A stretch of DNA of 64,000 bases from Paulownia fortunei. Its lineage: Eukaryota; Streptophyta; Magnoliopsida; Lamiales; Paulowniaceae. The notes under the pieces were generated by a model. It did not search any database and had not been told where the DNA came from. It saw nothing but the letters and a program-made list of their open reading frames with translations. This document shows, piece after piece, positions 51,669-64,000 of the stretch (its first letter is position 1; the number at the start of each line of letters is the position of its first letter). The position numbers and the translations under genes were made by a program. The stretch is from positions 30,492,118 to 30,556,117 of the forward strand of contig CM033106.1 of NCBI GenBank assembly GCA_019321725.1, in the 5' to 3' direction.

Positions 51669-54600
51669 CTATGGTTCCCTTTTCTTCTTGCTATTTTCGA
51701 AATTGCCATCATCAAGCATGACTACATCATTGTTACCATCAACCTCTTCTGCTTTTCTTTTAATTTTTGTCTCCTTGGCAACAGATGAAACATCTGAACT
51801 AGCAGCACTGCAAATGTCGGATAGCTTCCTTTTCTTCCCAATTTGTGCTGGAATGATTTGCAAATCATCATCTTCTTCAGTCACTAGAGAAGTAGCTTGA
51901 GATATACCAGAGGTGCTCGCTCCATTGTCAACAGATGTCTTGCCATTCTTTTCTACTGCCAGAGGTTGGGTCCAGCCAGAGAGAATCATTCCATCAGGCT
52001 CCTTCTCCTCATCAAATTCCTCCCTGCAAAATTTAATGTATGACAAGAACTTGGACAACCAACCAGACTTCAACTGATTCAACATAAATATGAACCACCA
52101 GATATACCAGCAACAATCTATAACCAAAATTACAGACGACGCATTGCACTCAAAGTTACTCAAAAAAACTTTATGGAGGTGATCTTTGCAAGAAAGTATG
52201 AGTTAGCATAAGATACTTTGAAATGGAGAAATACAAGTTCTTAAATACTCTCCACACGGTAATGAATATTAAATAAGGTACTCCTATTTGAATAGAGCGT
52301 GAAAAATATGGTTTATTTATTGTTTTCAACATTGCCTTAAACATGAAAAAGTAGAACAGAAACTGAGTAGAATAAAATAAAAACCTTCAGGTTCTTCTTA
52401 GGAGAAAAATTGTTAAAGCAGTCAGAACCTGCACTTTTTTGCACACTGATCTTCGTTGCCGGGTAATACATGCTGCTATATTCCAATTATAAAAAATAAT
52501 AATGATTTCAAACTTCAGGCACTGAAAGCTATTAAATTTTTCATAGATCACTTGGTAATCCACTGATATTTTGAAAAAAAGTGAGCAAAAGAAATAAATT
52601 CTACCACCGCCACAAGTTGCATTTTTTATAAAGCAAACCAAGATGTGAAACTATATGTAGACATCCAAATTAAGCAAACAGGAATGACAGTGGCATGAAA
52701 CAAACCTGTGCTTAACATTAATGCTACATTTTAGCTCTTGTTGAAGATCCTCAACAGTAAGAATTGTTCCACCCATGACTGGAGAAGGAAGCTCAGATAG
52801 TACCTAACAGAAGATGGACAAACTGAGCGAACCCCCATTGTCGAAAACATGAAAAGACAAAAAGACTTAAATAACATGACAGATGAAAAGAAGAGCCAAT
52901 CAACCTTTTCAAGGTTTGCTGCATAATTGGCAACCTCATCTTCCTCAAGATCATCACCAACCTCATAGAGAAGGGCAGAACCATGCATGATTAGAGGCAA
53001 ATTCATGCCAAGCTTTGCTTTCACAATCTTGTCAACAAGGTCCCTCAACTTTGAACGATATGTATTTATCTCAAGAGTCAAAGGTGTCTAATTGCAAAAC
53101 AAATCATATTATAGCATTAAAACAAAACTGCGTAACAAATTGGAATGCTGTCTGTTCAGTCAAAAACAAAATGAAAATTCCACACAAGACAAATGAGACA
53201 GAAGTTTAAGATGAAAACAAGAAAAGCCAACAAACCTCGGAGCAGACATAGCACGATTTGTTAGGCTCAAATGGCTCCACAGGCATAAGAAGCATCTTTC
53301 TTGAAGGATGTTCAAGACAATAAGTCATCCTATACACAAAAGAGCCAAGAATGTGAAATTTAAAGGGAACAACAATAAATAAGTACTAATGTCGTGTTTT
53401 GATTAGTTAAGAAAATGATGTTGATTTATCAGTTTCATCACATCTATGTAGTTCCTCAGAAGAACAGGAAGTCAGTAACACCAAGTAATAATTCCCCCCC
53501 CCCACCCCACCCAGGAAGTTCCAAAATTATAAAAGACATAATAACTTTTAACTAAGGCAAAGGAATTGCTAAACTTTACTCTAAAATGAAGAAACAATAT
53601 CTATGAATGTGTTCCAGAAAGAGGTTGACAATAAGGTTAAAGGTTCTAGTAGGAAAAAATGTAGAAGTGTCTTATGGACAATTTCTTTATGACTAATTTA
53701 GAAATTTACAGGTTGAAGCTCTCTATACCATAAATAGCAAAAGATCATGTAACACTCATTGTTTGTCATTATATCATTCCTGTGACCATACGAGTCAAAT
53801 AAAAACTAAGAAATTTTTATGGAAATGATTCAAGGGGCATAGAGGAAGCCAAATATCAATTAGTAGGAAATTTAAAAAAAAAAAGAAAATAACAAAAAAT
53901 AAATCATAATACTATACTATTGAGTATAACAATCAAATATATGGCCAGGATACTTTGCACATGTTAGTGAGTACCTGCTGAGTCTTCTTTAAAAAAAAAA
54001 AAAAAGCATCAAATTATATGAGCAGGCAACGCATGGGAGCAAATGGTGGTATAGCAATTTACCTATAGTTTTTAGCATCACTCTGCAGCACCTTAATAGC
54101 CTCAATCACAATCAACCCAGCAATGATGGCATTTGTTGTGGCAACAGCATGTATAATATTGCCAGCAATACCTTTGGCCTCAAAAAGGCTATGCAAAGGG
54201 ATGCCAAATGAAGAAGCTCTGATATTTGCTGCAGCAGTGACAAATTCTACAGCCAACTGATCGTCTTTGTCAAAACTCAAGTTACCAATCTCCTGAAAAG
54301 GAAAAGATTAGATACCAACTATGAACAAGGAATCACATGACCAAGAATACCGAGATCTTCAGAAAAACTTCAGAACTTGTCTCAAACCTTTTCTCGTTTT
54401 GAAAAAAAATAATTTCAGAGCCTCAAGAAATACTGCTGAATTCTCTTTTAAACTCCAACGATCCTGTGGATTTTTCAGACCTAGAGATGCCATTGCAGAC
54501 GCTGATGACAAATCTCCAGCTACTGAACTCTTAGCCGGATTTCCATTCTGACGGATAAGCTCAATAGGAATTACATCTTTGCTATAAATAGGCCTTGGCC

Positions 54601-56989
54601 TGTTACGATTTTTCCATGTATCTTCGTTTGACAAAGCTAACTCAATGTTATAACCGAAAACATGATCAAATATCTTCCTTCCATATTGTTCAATGTCTTC
54701 ATCATTTTTGTGTTCAAAAACATCTTCAATTTGTTGAGATGAGCTGGAAGCATCGCTAGAACGCACATTCAAATCATTTTCCTGATTTTTGGCCCCAAAT
54801 AATTTTGCAAAAAGCAGGTCCTTCGCCCATACTACACAGTGAACAAACTGCAATTTTGAAACAACATTGATAACAATCTAGTTAAAAAATCATGAATCTA
54901 GGAATTATGAAAGACTAAAAATGAAGCATTATTTTCTTCCAATAACTGCAATCAATTGCTATCAACAAAATTGTAATGCTCTCTAAATTGACCCAACAAG
55001 CAAAGTGTGTTCAAAACATCCACAAAACATCTGCACTCCTAATAAGTTGCTGCTATCAGGCATATAAGGACCACAAATTATCAGAAATGACTCTCAGTCT
55101 CACACAAAGGTCCATATTGTGAACTCAAACGACTCCTTCAAAAAGCTTCAATCTACTTAGGCAGCGGGAAATTTAATGTCTCATGCAATAATAAGCATGA
55201 ATAAGGTTCCAGAATCCTGTAGTTAATAACCAAATGCATGATAAAGTCTAGCACAGTTCTTTAGAAGAAAAGTTCCCAACAGATGACAAGAAGAAAGTAA
55301 CATACAGGTGTTTATACCTTTGATGGAGTACTTGTGATGGTACAAACAGGGTAAGTTTTTGGAGCTGGCTTAGGCTGGCATTCATAACATTCTGTTCTAC
55401 CCTTCACATGAACGGTAACCTGCCTCCAACAATTCGAAAATAGAAGGTTTTAGGAAAAATTTTGACAGTAAATTACAGACAAGAATAATTCAATAGAAAT
55501 GCAGAAAACTAGTTTAGTAAAGGTTGTTTAGCAGGATATCAAAGAAGTGCAAACAGGAAGAATAAACAACTGTTTTATTTTATCACACAAGCAGTGAAGT
55601 ACATTCTACGCCAGTGAACAAAAAAATAGCATAATTCAAAGTTGGAGACTCCAATGCAATAATAGTGATAACACAAATAAATAGAAGTGCCTATGAATTC
55701 TTACAAGAAAACACCACCTGTCCCAGAAAGCCAGTGGTCCCACTTTCAACCAATGGCACACCAGCTGCCAAGCAAAGGCGGTTCACATGTCGTCTGGCAT
55801 CTAAATTGTCAAGCCCATTCAAAATAACATTAAATTGCTTAAAGAAATCAACATTGAAATCAGGATCTTTCACATTTGCATGGTATGGTGTAATGCTGAT
55901 GTGAGGCCTAAATTTCAACACTGCATCACGAGCAACCTGGTTGAACATTTATCCAGATAATATTAGGAAAAAGGTTCGAGGACGACAGCAGCCAGCATTA
56001 AAGAAGTTGAATTCTCTACTCACTTTGGCCTTGGATTGCCCAACATGTGATTGTCGAAACAAGAACTGTCTATTTAGGTTGCTGACTTCAATTGTATCCA
56101 TGTCAATCTGAATTGACGCAAAGCAAAAATAATTACATCATTCTACACAGGATTACACATTTGAAAATAAGAGATACTTGAAAGCATACAAATATACACT
56201 GTAACTATGGCCTACCTTCTCAAATAAATTTCACTATCAGCAGAAGAAAATTATGGGATGTCAGATTTGATAAATAATAATCTGTATCTGATAAATTCCT
56301 CTTTCCTCCACACACATTAAAAAAAAAAGACAAATTCTATATTCAATTCCCTCAACCTGCAGCACCCTCAAACAGACCAGAGCCTAAGCTAAAATACTTA
56401 AAACTTTTCAGAAGGCCTTCTTTGTATCGTCATTAGAACTGACGCATCAGATATAACTTGCAGAATCCAAGAAATAAATCAATTTGAATTAAAACTGAAT
56501 TATTTCAACTCAAATCTTCATACCCATATCCCCTCACCTACATGCACCCTAATTTTTTCAATCCCTCTGCATCAGCGTATGCTCACAATAACCTCAGCCA
56601 AATAAGCATTTCGTGATAGCAATAGGGTTTTTAGAAGTAACGATCTGCAGCAGCAATAAGCTCAGCCAAATTAGCATTTCCTAAAACCCTAGTTAAAAAA
56701 CCCTAAAATTCATGGCCATCAAATAACAGAAAATATCCCAAGATATACTTTAAACAGTAAAAAGGATGAGAAATTCTACTCACGATATGGATATCTTTGA
56801 AACCTGATAGCGCGAGGGTTTTCAAAAGCTCGCACCCAATACCGCCGGCGCCCACCATAAGCACTTTTGCGCCCTAACCACACTAGATAAATTAATACTT
56901 CGTTCGAGTTGAAGTTAAACTGCATAAGCATGAGCAAAATAAAGTAAACAGAGTACCTTAATTGCAGATAGCTGTTGTTCGGAAGCCAT
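51669..56989 (-). CDS. SAE2: SUMO-activating enzyme large subunit SAE2 (UBA2)
   Basis: Eleven coding exons on the minus strand: 56957-56989, 56784-56873, 56024-56107, 55718-55936, 55318-55419, 54388-54847, 54063-54292, 53236-53329, 52905-53087, 52706-52803 and 51669-52023. They make about 648 aa. The adenylation domain has GAGGIGCE at 19-26 and [19 protein letters not shown] (153-156) and CYVC (432-435) form the zinc site. [14 protein letters not shown] carries the catalytic Cys168, which takes SUMO as a thioester. The ubiquitin-fold domain follows ([11 protein letters not shown] region), and the acidic/basic tail has KKRKLS and KIKRK nuclear signals. With SAE1 it activates SUMO for SCE1. Exon 6 is 460 nt, one base more than the phases allow: removing one base from the A run 54,402-54,409 gives LFFSKREK joined in frame to [11 protein letters not shown]. 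As written the frame is broken, by sequence error or real mutation. Confidence 0.94.
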
Positions 56990-59900
56990 TGTAGAGACAG
57001 AACGAGAGCAAGTCAGCGAATGACGAATAGAGATGCAAAACTATGAGCAAGTATTGCATATAATATATATAAGATAAAAAGAAATTGTGGGGAATCGTAA
57101 GCGTTGGGGGAGTGAAACAGCGAGGGAATCTTTTGGGGAATTTTCTTGAGGAAAGGGCGCCAAAAGAATATGGTACTCTTCTCTTTTTACGGTAGAGAAG
57201 AACAGTGTGTTTGGCTGCGGGAGGACGAAACAGGAGAGGAGAGGGGATAAAACTGGAAAATAGAAAATGAAGCGCATTGATTTTCCAATGTTAACTTGTT
57301 TGACTTTGCAGTTGTTGTTTGGTTACTAGAATAGCTGCTTGATATATAGAGGAAAGGGAAGAATAGCAAATTCTCTCTAATTTCTTCAGTCCAATGTACT
57401 TTTTTAGTCCTACACGTCACTGGTACCCAAGTCAGGATGGGGCCTCAAAACTTAAATTGGGAGGCAAAATTATATTTTTTTTCAAAAGTAATAAATAAAT
57501 AAGTATTTTTAATTTTAAAAAATGATAAAATTTTAAATTTTAATAAATTTATATTTAATTTAAAATTTTATAAAATTTTGGGATGAGAGCTACCCTTACC
57601 AGCCCTCCGACCCAAGTTGATGATTTAGGACACTCTTGATTAGAGACAGTACCCTGCCTGATCTTTGTGGATTAGGACCTTTCATATTGGATCCACTGGA
57701 ATTACTCACTTCACTGTAAGGAAGTTGGGAATGGTGGAGTCGAGTACATGGGTCTGGTACCGACAATGGGAAAACTAGTTCAACATGTATAGGGTGGATG
57801 TTGTTGGAAATTAGGTTGTAAAGTTTTGATCAATCTTTTATCAAATATTTAAGTATGTCTCATTTGAGGACAGTAAAATTATTTGGTTAAATATAACCTA
57901 GATAAATGAATTTATAATATTTGATTTCTTAAAAATTGATTTTCAAATAAATGATAAATTAAAACTTAAGCAGGTCACTTAAAAGTCTAAGTTGAATTTG
58001 AAAATTCGTCAAAATAAGAAGTCATATATCACATTCAAAATTGAAAAAATAAAAAATAAAGAGAGAGAGACAATTTTATATAGTCCAAATTGAATAATTG
58101 GATTTGGACCTCAAATGTATCAATAGTTTGGAAGGAATAGGAAGCCCGCATAGGCTGGCTTGGACCAATCTACATATATATTTTTTATACAAAATAAATT
58201 AAGAAATTTCTAATTTTTCTTTTAATAAGAATGTAACAAGTGGTAAAACTCACAAACATGTCTATCCATTTGTAAAAAGGGCAAACTTGTATATCCAGAG
58301 GGCATAAGTATATATGTCGAATTATTGCCACTTTTCTAATAATTATATATCAAATTACAACTTTTTAATAATTATAAATAAACCTTTTAATTGCATATTC
58401 TAATCATTAAAGAACATCTAATCATGAGGACTGTATTATTATTTTTTTTATTTGGGGGAGGTTTGAATATAGCATACTCTTTCTTTGTTTTCTTCTCCTA
58501 TATATCATCGTACATGTTCTGAATGTGCTAAATTTTATGTAAACAATGAACGACTATAAAAGTAACATAATCATGAGCTTAAACTATCTTCAAGATTTGT
58601 TAATCTTCTCTATTATATTGTTAAGATAACAATGGTAAAATCATGGAATTCAAATAATTAAAAAAAAAATAATTTAAGGTTCTCACTTCTTTGAGATTAT
58701 GTGAAAAGTATTAACAAATTTCTCATAAATTTCGATGTATTGCCAAACAAACGAAAAATTAAGGAATATATTTTCTTATTTTTTAATGGAGCCAAACAGA
58801 TCCCAAGCACAAAATACTATAAATTAAATAAAATAATTATAAATACATAGTTTGCATTTAGTATGAGTGTTTGTGTATATAGGTATAGGATATGACATGG
58901 TACAACAAAAATATGTAATTGTTCATGAAATAAAAATAAGCTTAATTCAGGACAATTTAAAACTTAATTGATCTACTATACCAAAAATGTGTCAAGTTGG
59001 TGTATAAAATAATTTTCACAAACTCCAAGCCATGCACTAGGAAGATCACTTAAAAAATAAAAAATAAATAAAATTCTACATGTCCCCATCCCCTCTCTTT
59101 TTTTCCGAATACTTCTCAATTGTTGTTTGTTACTAATTTGACATAAATAACATTTTTTCTAAATCTATTGTTGTAAAAGATCAATTGTTATTGGGAATAT
59201 TCGAGAAAATGCCTAAAAATAAAATTAATTTAGAAATGGCTCAAGACATATTTAATTAAACTAACATTTGGTTAATCTAGCCCCAACGAATTTAAACGAA
59301 CAGAGTAAATTAAATGTAATTTTTTTTTTATAGATAAGTGTATTAATTTCGGTCAATTATTACCACTTGGATCTTAGGGGGTCAGAATTTAGTAATGGAT
59401 TATGAGTAATACACCCAATCTAGCGTAGTATAACCCCTAAATTAGGTGGAAAGGGGAGCTTGCTTTTCTTTGATTGAATTTTAGGGTAGACCATTTGTAC
59501 TTGTTAGTTTCGGCCAAATCAATAATAATTATGTAATTAACAGAAAACTTAGATCCACTACCAACATTATTTATGAAGATTTATTAGAGATGAACAGATA
59601 AAATAGATTAATAAACTGCAAAAGAAAATATATTTAAAGTACGTTTCCTACTGATTAATGGAATAATATTCTTAGGAAACTTTGTTTCTCTTATTCTATT
59701 ATACTATTATAAGTGTTATGTCTATTAATAATGTAAGTAAACCATGGCCATGTTTGGATTTATTGGGGGAAAGAGTTTTCTTGTTCACGGAATAACAAAT
59801 TGTTTGTTTTCTTCGTTCATCCAAAATATTTTATTTTATTTTTAAATAAAATGAGACTCATTATATATTAACATCATTATATTATTTAATTTTATATTAT

Positions 59901-60608
59901 ATATATATATATTATATTAAAAAATATAACATATAATATTTTAAAAAAATTGATGAGATACTACTAATCAACAAAAATTTATAAAATATAATATTACAGT
60001 AAAAAATATCCCAAAAATACAAAATAAATATTATTTTTTTTCCATTTTGTCCCAAAACAGTTCCTCAAAAATCCCAAAACAAAACTAAACATTGCAAATA
60101 TTTTTTTTTTCAAGGTAAGAGTAAAATTGTCAATCGAACAAATCCGCTCTGGCATTGAAGAAGTTGTTCTGGCATTACTGGAGAAAAAGGGCAGAAGAAA
60201 CGGAAACGTTTTTCTCTCTCTTCTCCTTTTAAACTTTTTGCTCACTCAGTTGCTGCTGTAAGCTCACATACCCAAATAATCCGTATTTTCTTATGTAGCA
60301 ATCACTCCCAAAGAAAAGCGAAAAACCCTCTCATTTTCACTATACCAGTCTGAATCAATGTAAGTTGTGATACTTTCATTTGTTCAATCTATTATCCTTT
60401 AATTGTAATTGAAAAATTTTCCCTGTTAAATCTCGCTTTTATTTTATTTTTGTTCAATGTTTGGGGGTTCGGATGATTGTCAAATAGTTGATATTTTTTG
60501 TTCATCTTTCTGATATTTAGTTTATACGATCGAGATATCTACATGCATATGGTATTTATGTTGAAATACAGTTGTCATTTTCCGTTCATATTGTTTGTGT
60601 AGTGTGGC
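56990..60608. other. Divergent promoters and intergenic DNA
   Basis: Lies between the divergent SAE2 and SNF2-type genes. SAE2's promoter occupies roughly 57,000-57,350. The middle is AT-rich and carries the second copy of a dispersed repeat at 57,431-57,613. Near 60,200-60,360 lies the leader of the SNF2-type gene, with a probable 5' UTR intron at 60,360-60,602 (GTAAGT donor, GTGTAG acceptor). No other gene is recognised. Confidence 0.55.
57431..57613. repeat. Dispersed AT-rich repeat, copy 2
   Basis: Shares AAAACTTAAATTGGG near its left end and an ATAAATTTATATTTAATTT...AAAATTTTATAAAATT block near its right end with 19,453-19,628, in the same order and at similar spacing. It is framed by GATGGGGCCTC and CAGCCCTCCGACC. 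Confidence 0.5.
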
Positions 60609-62793
60609 ATGGATGCAGTTATTGAAAGAAATTACCAGAACCCGTTTCTGAAAAGGTTTCCGGCCACTAATTCAAGCGGTAAATTTTTGTACTACCAGTT
60701 AATTTTTTTCATTCTTCTTAGTTTACATAAACACATTTGTATTTCCCATAAATACATGTTTGCATTTGTGGCTATTTCTGTGATTTATGTTTAGGCGATG
60801 TTGATTCTTGTTTTGTTACTTAAACAATTGTGAAGACGTCTGCTTTAACTCTTTTTATTGTCTTTACATCTCTGTTGAATCACTTAACCTTTTTCTGTCT
60901 CTACGATTTTCTTTGTGTATTGGAAAGTTATCAACTCCTCATTGTTTGACCTCAGTAAGAATAAAAATATTATAAGTACTCCTTATAGTAGAACTCATTG
61001 GCTGAACATTGTACGGAAGCATGTGTTCAGAAGGGCCTGTCTTCTCAAGTTTCGCTCGCGAGATTTAGAATATCGAAAATATATTATTCTAAGGGCGATG
61101 CTATGATAGCAAGCTTATGTTTATTCCATGTCAAGGCCTCCCCTTTGACATGGGTACATTAATATGGAGAAGCGTATGGATCATTAGACTGTGGTGAGAC
61201 CCGGCTCCCCTGCCTAATTGATACATTTGAAGTTTGTTCCGTGTTCTGGTAGTTGTTTGCTGAAATGTTACTGGATTTAGTACTTGTGCTTTTGTCCCTG
61301 CATTTTTATGCGTGCAGCAGTAATGGCTGAAATATGAGGAAGCGTGTCAAGAAACTCCAATTACTCAGCAGTTCTTAGATCCTTGCACCTGATAGAATTT
61401 ATGACATCTCTAGTTGTAAATTTAGGTGATAAATTGCTGATGTTATCGTATACATGCATGCTATAAACTAACAGTCTGAAATGGCCTCTCACCAATATAT
61501 AAAAATGAATCGTCTTCTTACAATAATTAAAAAACTGTAGGTCTTGAAACATGAGTCAGGCTTGTTTCCAGAATTTAGAGATGCGGAACAAATTGAAAAC
61601 TGTGACTTAATTGAACTGCCCATAATAATAGAAAGAGATTACATCTCAACAGTTTTCATTTTTCAAAATCAAGTTAAGCAGTATTCATAATATATTTTTG
61701 CATTGTGTTTGACTTTTCATCAATAGATTTGGGCTCCAAACGTCGCAAAAGGATAAAACCTGACGAAGGAAGTGGGTATAATGATAGTGCCTTCTCTGCT
61801 TCTTGGCGATTTGAATCTGAACGGAAAAGAAATTACACCTATTCACAAGTTGTAGATCATTCTGATCCGTTCTCTACAGAGAATTTGCTGAAAGAGTTGG
61901 ATTCTGGCAAGTATGGAAGTGTAACTAAAGAAATACAGGAGCTTCTCGAGCGGAGGAGGCATTTATTGGACTCCTTCTATGCAATGAATCCTGAACTTCC
62001 ATCAGCATGTCTTGATGTGCAAAATAGAGTGGCACCAAAGATGACTGAACCAGCTACTCCTGATGTCATTGACCTAGATGATGATCAGGATGGAAGTAGT
62101 GTTGCAGTGAAAAGGTTTGTTCCAGCAGCACAGATATCCCATTATGCTGGGCCGGTTGTTATCATTGACTCAGACGACGATAATGATGCTAGGAGTGAGA
62201 ATTTTAGACCTCCCTATCTGGAAGTGAACTTGAAGAAGCCTTCCGGAAATCTTCTCATGAAGGACTTTGTGGTAATGAACTATGAATTTACCTATATGTG
62301 AAGCCTTATCAACTTATACTATCATTAGTATTATCATCTGACCTTATGTAACGTGCTCCGATGGAATTATTACTCAAGAAGAATGAGATCTGTGCTGAAC
62401 TTCTAATGTACAACTTCCATGGCATACAATCTATTTGTTCAAGATTGATATTTTTCGAGGGGATGAGGTGGACAACCGTTTGATTTTGGATACCATGTTC
62501 CCAATCATTTCCACGCTGACTGGAAATGGATAACCCTTTTGTTATTTGATCTCATTGTCATTCTCAGCTGATAGTGCCCTAACACTATGCAGGAATGGAA
62601 TTTTGGTCGAAGCCAAAGTTCTCGAGAGGCAGATGCACATATTGCTGGTGAAACTGAATCCACAAAAGATAAAGGTGTATATGTTGGCACAGCTGATGAC
62701 ATGCAAGAGGAAAGTGATGAGCTGTCTGATACCAATTCTGATGGTCTGGGTGACATTTGGAATGAGATGACAGTTGCATTAGAGTGTTCAAAG
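60609..62793 (+). CDS. DRD1/CHR35-type SNF2 remodeler, N-terminal part
   Basis: Three coding exons are visible, 60609-60678, 61727-62271 and 62593-62793, joining in phase to 272 codons; the gene continues past the window. The start MDAVIERNYQNPF follows a 5' UTR intron. A basic nuclear signal KRRKRIKP is at 28-35. SQVVDHSDPFSTENLLKEL and LDSGKYGSVTKEIQELL match my memory of the N-terminal region of DRD1/CHR35-like proteins, as do PYLEVNLKKPSGNLLMKDF, KDKGVYVG and GLGDIWNEMTVALECSK. Two acidic hydrophobic motifs, VIDLDDD (137-143) and VVIIDSDDD (167-175), look like SUMO-interacting motifs. DRD1 works with DMS3 and RDM1 to recruit Pol V in RNA-directed DNA methylation. The related CLASSY proteins are the main alternative. 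The SNF2 ATPase domain is not in the window, so this assignment rests on the N-terminus only. Confidence 0.72.
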
Positions 62794-64000
62794 GTAGCTC
62801 CTCTACAATTCATTTTTTGTGATTCCAGGTGATACTATCAATGTAATACTTTGCTAATGATAATAAATCTTCTGAACCTCAGAATCTTAGGTAATCGGAG
62901 TAAGAGATTGTCCAATACTGCCTAAGTTAGATTAAGCATGTCATTTTTATTGCTAATTCATAGTCAGCACAACTTGGCCATTGTTGCTGAAAGATATCAA
63001 AATTTGTTATTTTTCTCATTGTGGACTTCTTCATACGCATATCTTGGATTGTTTTTTCTAGAGAAAGCGTCTTCTCTTGTTGCATGATGGTTAATACTGC
63101 ACTCAGAAAGAGAAGAGGGAAAGATAGGAGAAACTGGGGAAATAGTTTTAACTGTTGAGGCTGAGTGCATAGGAGATGCAGCAATCCTTCTGGTGTAGGA
63201 CAATGTACCAAGTATAGCCTGTTATTGGAACGTGTTTGGCCTGTGATAATTAAAATAATCAAATAAAGAGATAAATATTGAAAACACGATCAAATAACTC
63301 TCATCCGCACCCCAATATCTCTGGTTCTTCTTTCATGCTTTTATTTGTGACATTGGGATTTAGTTTGTGAACATTAAGTCATTTCTCTTAAAGCATCAAA
63401 TGGCTTTTTTCCAGTAAAAGGAATTTTGAGGTGTGTGTCTTAATTATTTGTCCCTGGCCCAGATGAAACAAGCCATCACCAATGTCATTTTTGATGCATC
63501 TAGAGCTGCTATGAAATTGTCAAACATACAAGATTCATATGCTATTGTTAAAGCCTCATCGCTGGGCTAAAATGCTATGTTTTTGCTATCTGGGACACTT
63601 AACTGTTTCTCTATGTTGTTAACGCGTAATATAAGTAAATAAACAAACAACACTAGATACAGGCAATGCTCAAGGAGTTTAATAATGCTTTATGTGGCTT
63701 TTAATTTGTCAGACATGTATATTTTGGACAACAATGATCCATTATATGTTTTTTCTTATGGACGAATCAAGCAGTCTTAGTTGTTGTCAGTGAAGGAGTA
63801 CAGTGTTCATTATAGAGTTGTTTCAGAATATGTTTTTATAATTCTGAACGAGCCAATCATTATCTATTGATTTAAACTAAACAATCTATTTGTTTTATAA
63901 CTTTTTAGTTATTGAATCTTTTTGTTTAATTTATTGTATAATTTTAAAGAGGGAAACTTAGTGTTGCCTATTTGTCTTTGTTGAATGCTTGATGTTTGCA
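62794..64000 (+). other. Probable intron 3 of the SNF2-type gene
   Basis: Starts with a GTAGCT donor. No further exon of the family was recognised up to the window edge. The sequence is ordinary AT-rich intron-like DNA. Confidence 0.5.

Overview
The window is nuclear DNA from a flowering plant, almost certainly a eudicot. It is AT-rich, its genes carry many GT-AG introns, and the proteins belong to plant-specific or plant-typical families: an S1 bZIP with a sucrose-control uORF, a Casparian strip integrity factor peptide, a YnSKn dehydrin, a histidinol-phosphate phosphatase with a transit peptide, and a CrRLK1L kinase relic. I cannot name the species. Gene models were built by hand from splice sites, reading phase and remembered family sequences. 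No search was run.

Left part (1-23,000): an S1-group bZIP gene lies at about 1.85-3.2 kb, with the sucrose-control peptide uORF and smaller uORFs in its leader. About 7 kb with no recognised gene follows, ending in a 580-bp foldback element. Next come a nine-exon J-domain/DnaJ-X cochaperone gene (12.1-17.4 kb) and, after about 3.8 kb of intergenic DNA, a three-exon gene for a CIF-type sulfated peptide hormone precursor (21.2-22.8 kb). No single reading frame shows the whole CIF protein.

Middle part (23,000-43,500): a RING-H2 protein gene (28.2-31.4 kb) whose frame is broken by one missing base in a T run; a two-exon dehydrin (33.8-34.5 kb) with ABRE-like sites upstream; and a duplicated copy of the dehydrin 3' flank, split by a 535-bp solo LTR with a perfect 5-bp target duplication. 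Then comes the nine-exon histidine-biosynthesis phosphatase HISN7/IMPL2 (39.7-43.5 kb).

Right part (43,500-64,000): RPT4 of the 26S proteasome on the minus strand (44.0-48.1 kb), convergent with HISN7; a decayed CrRLK1L receptor kinase; the SUMO E1 large subunit SAE2 on the minus strand (51.7-57.0 kb), with one extra base in an 8-A run; and the start of a DRD1/CHR35-type SNF2 chromatin remodeler that runs off the right edge.

The genes do not form one pathway. The notable points are the peptide hormone gene, the uORF-controlled bZIP, the solo LTR with its empty-site paralogue, and two homopolymer frameshifts in otherwise intact genes, which may be sequence errors.
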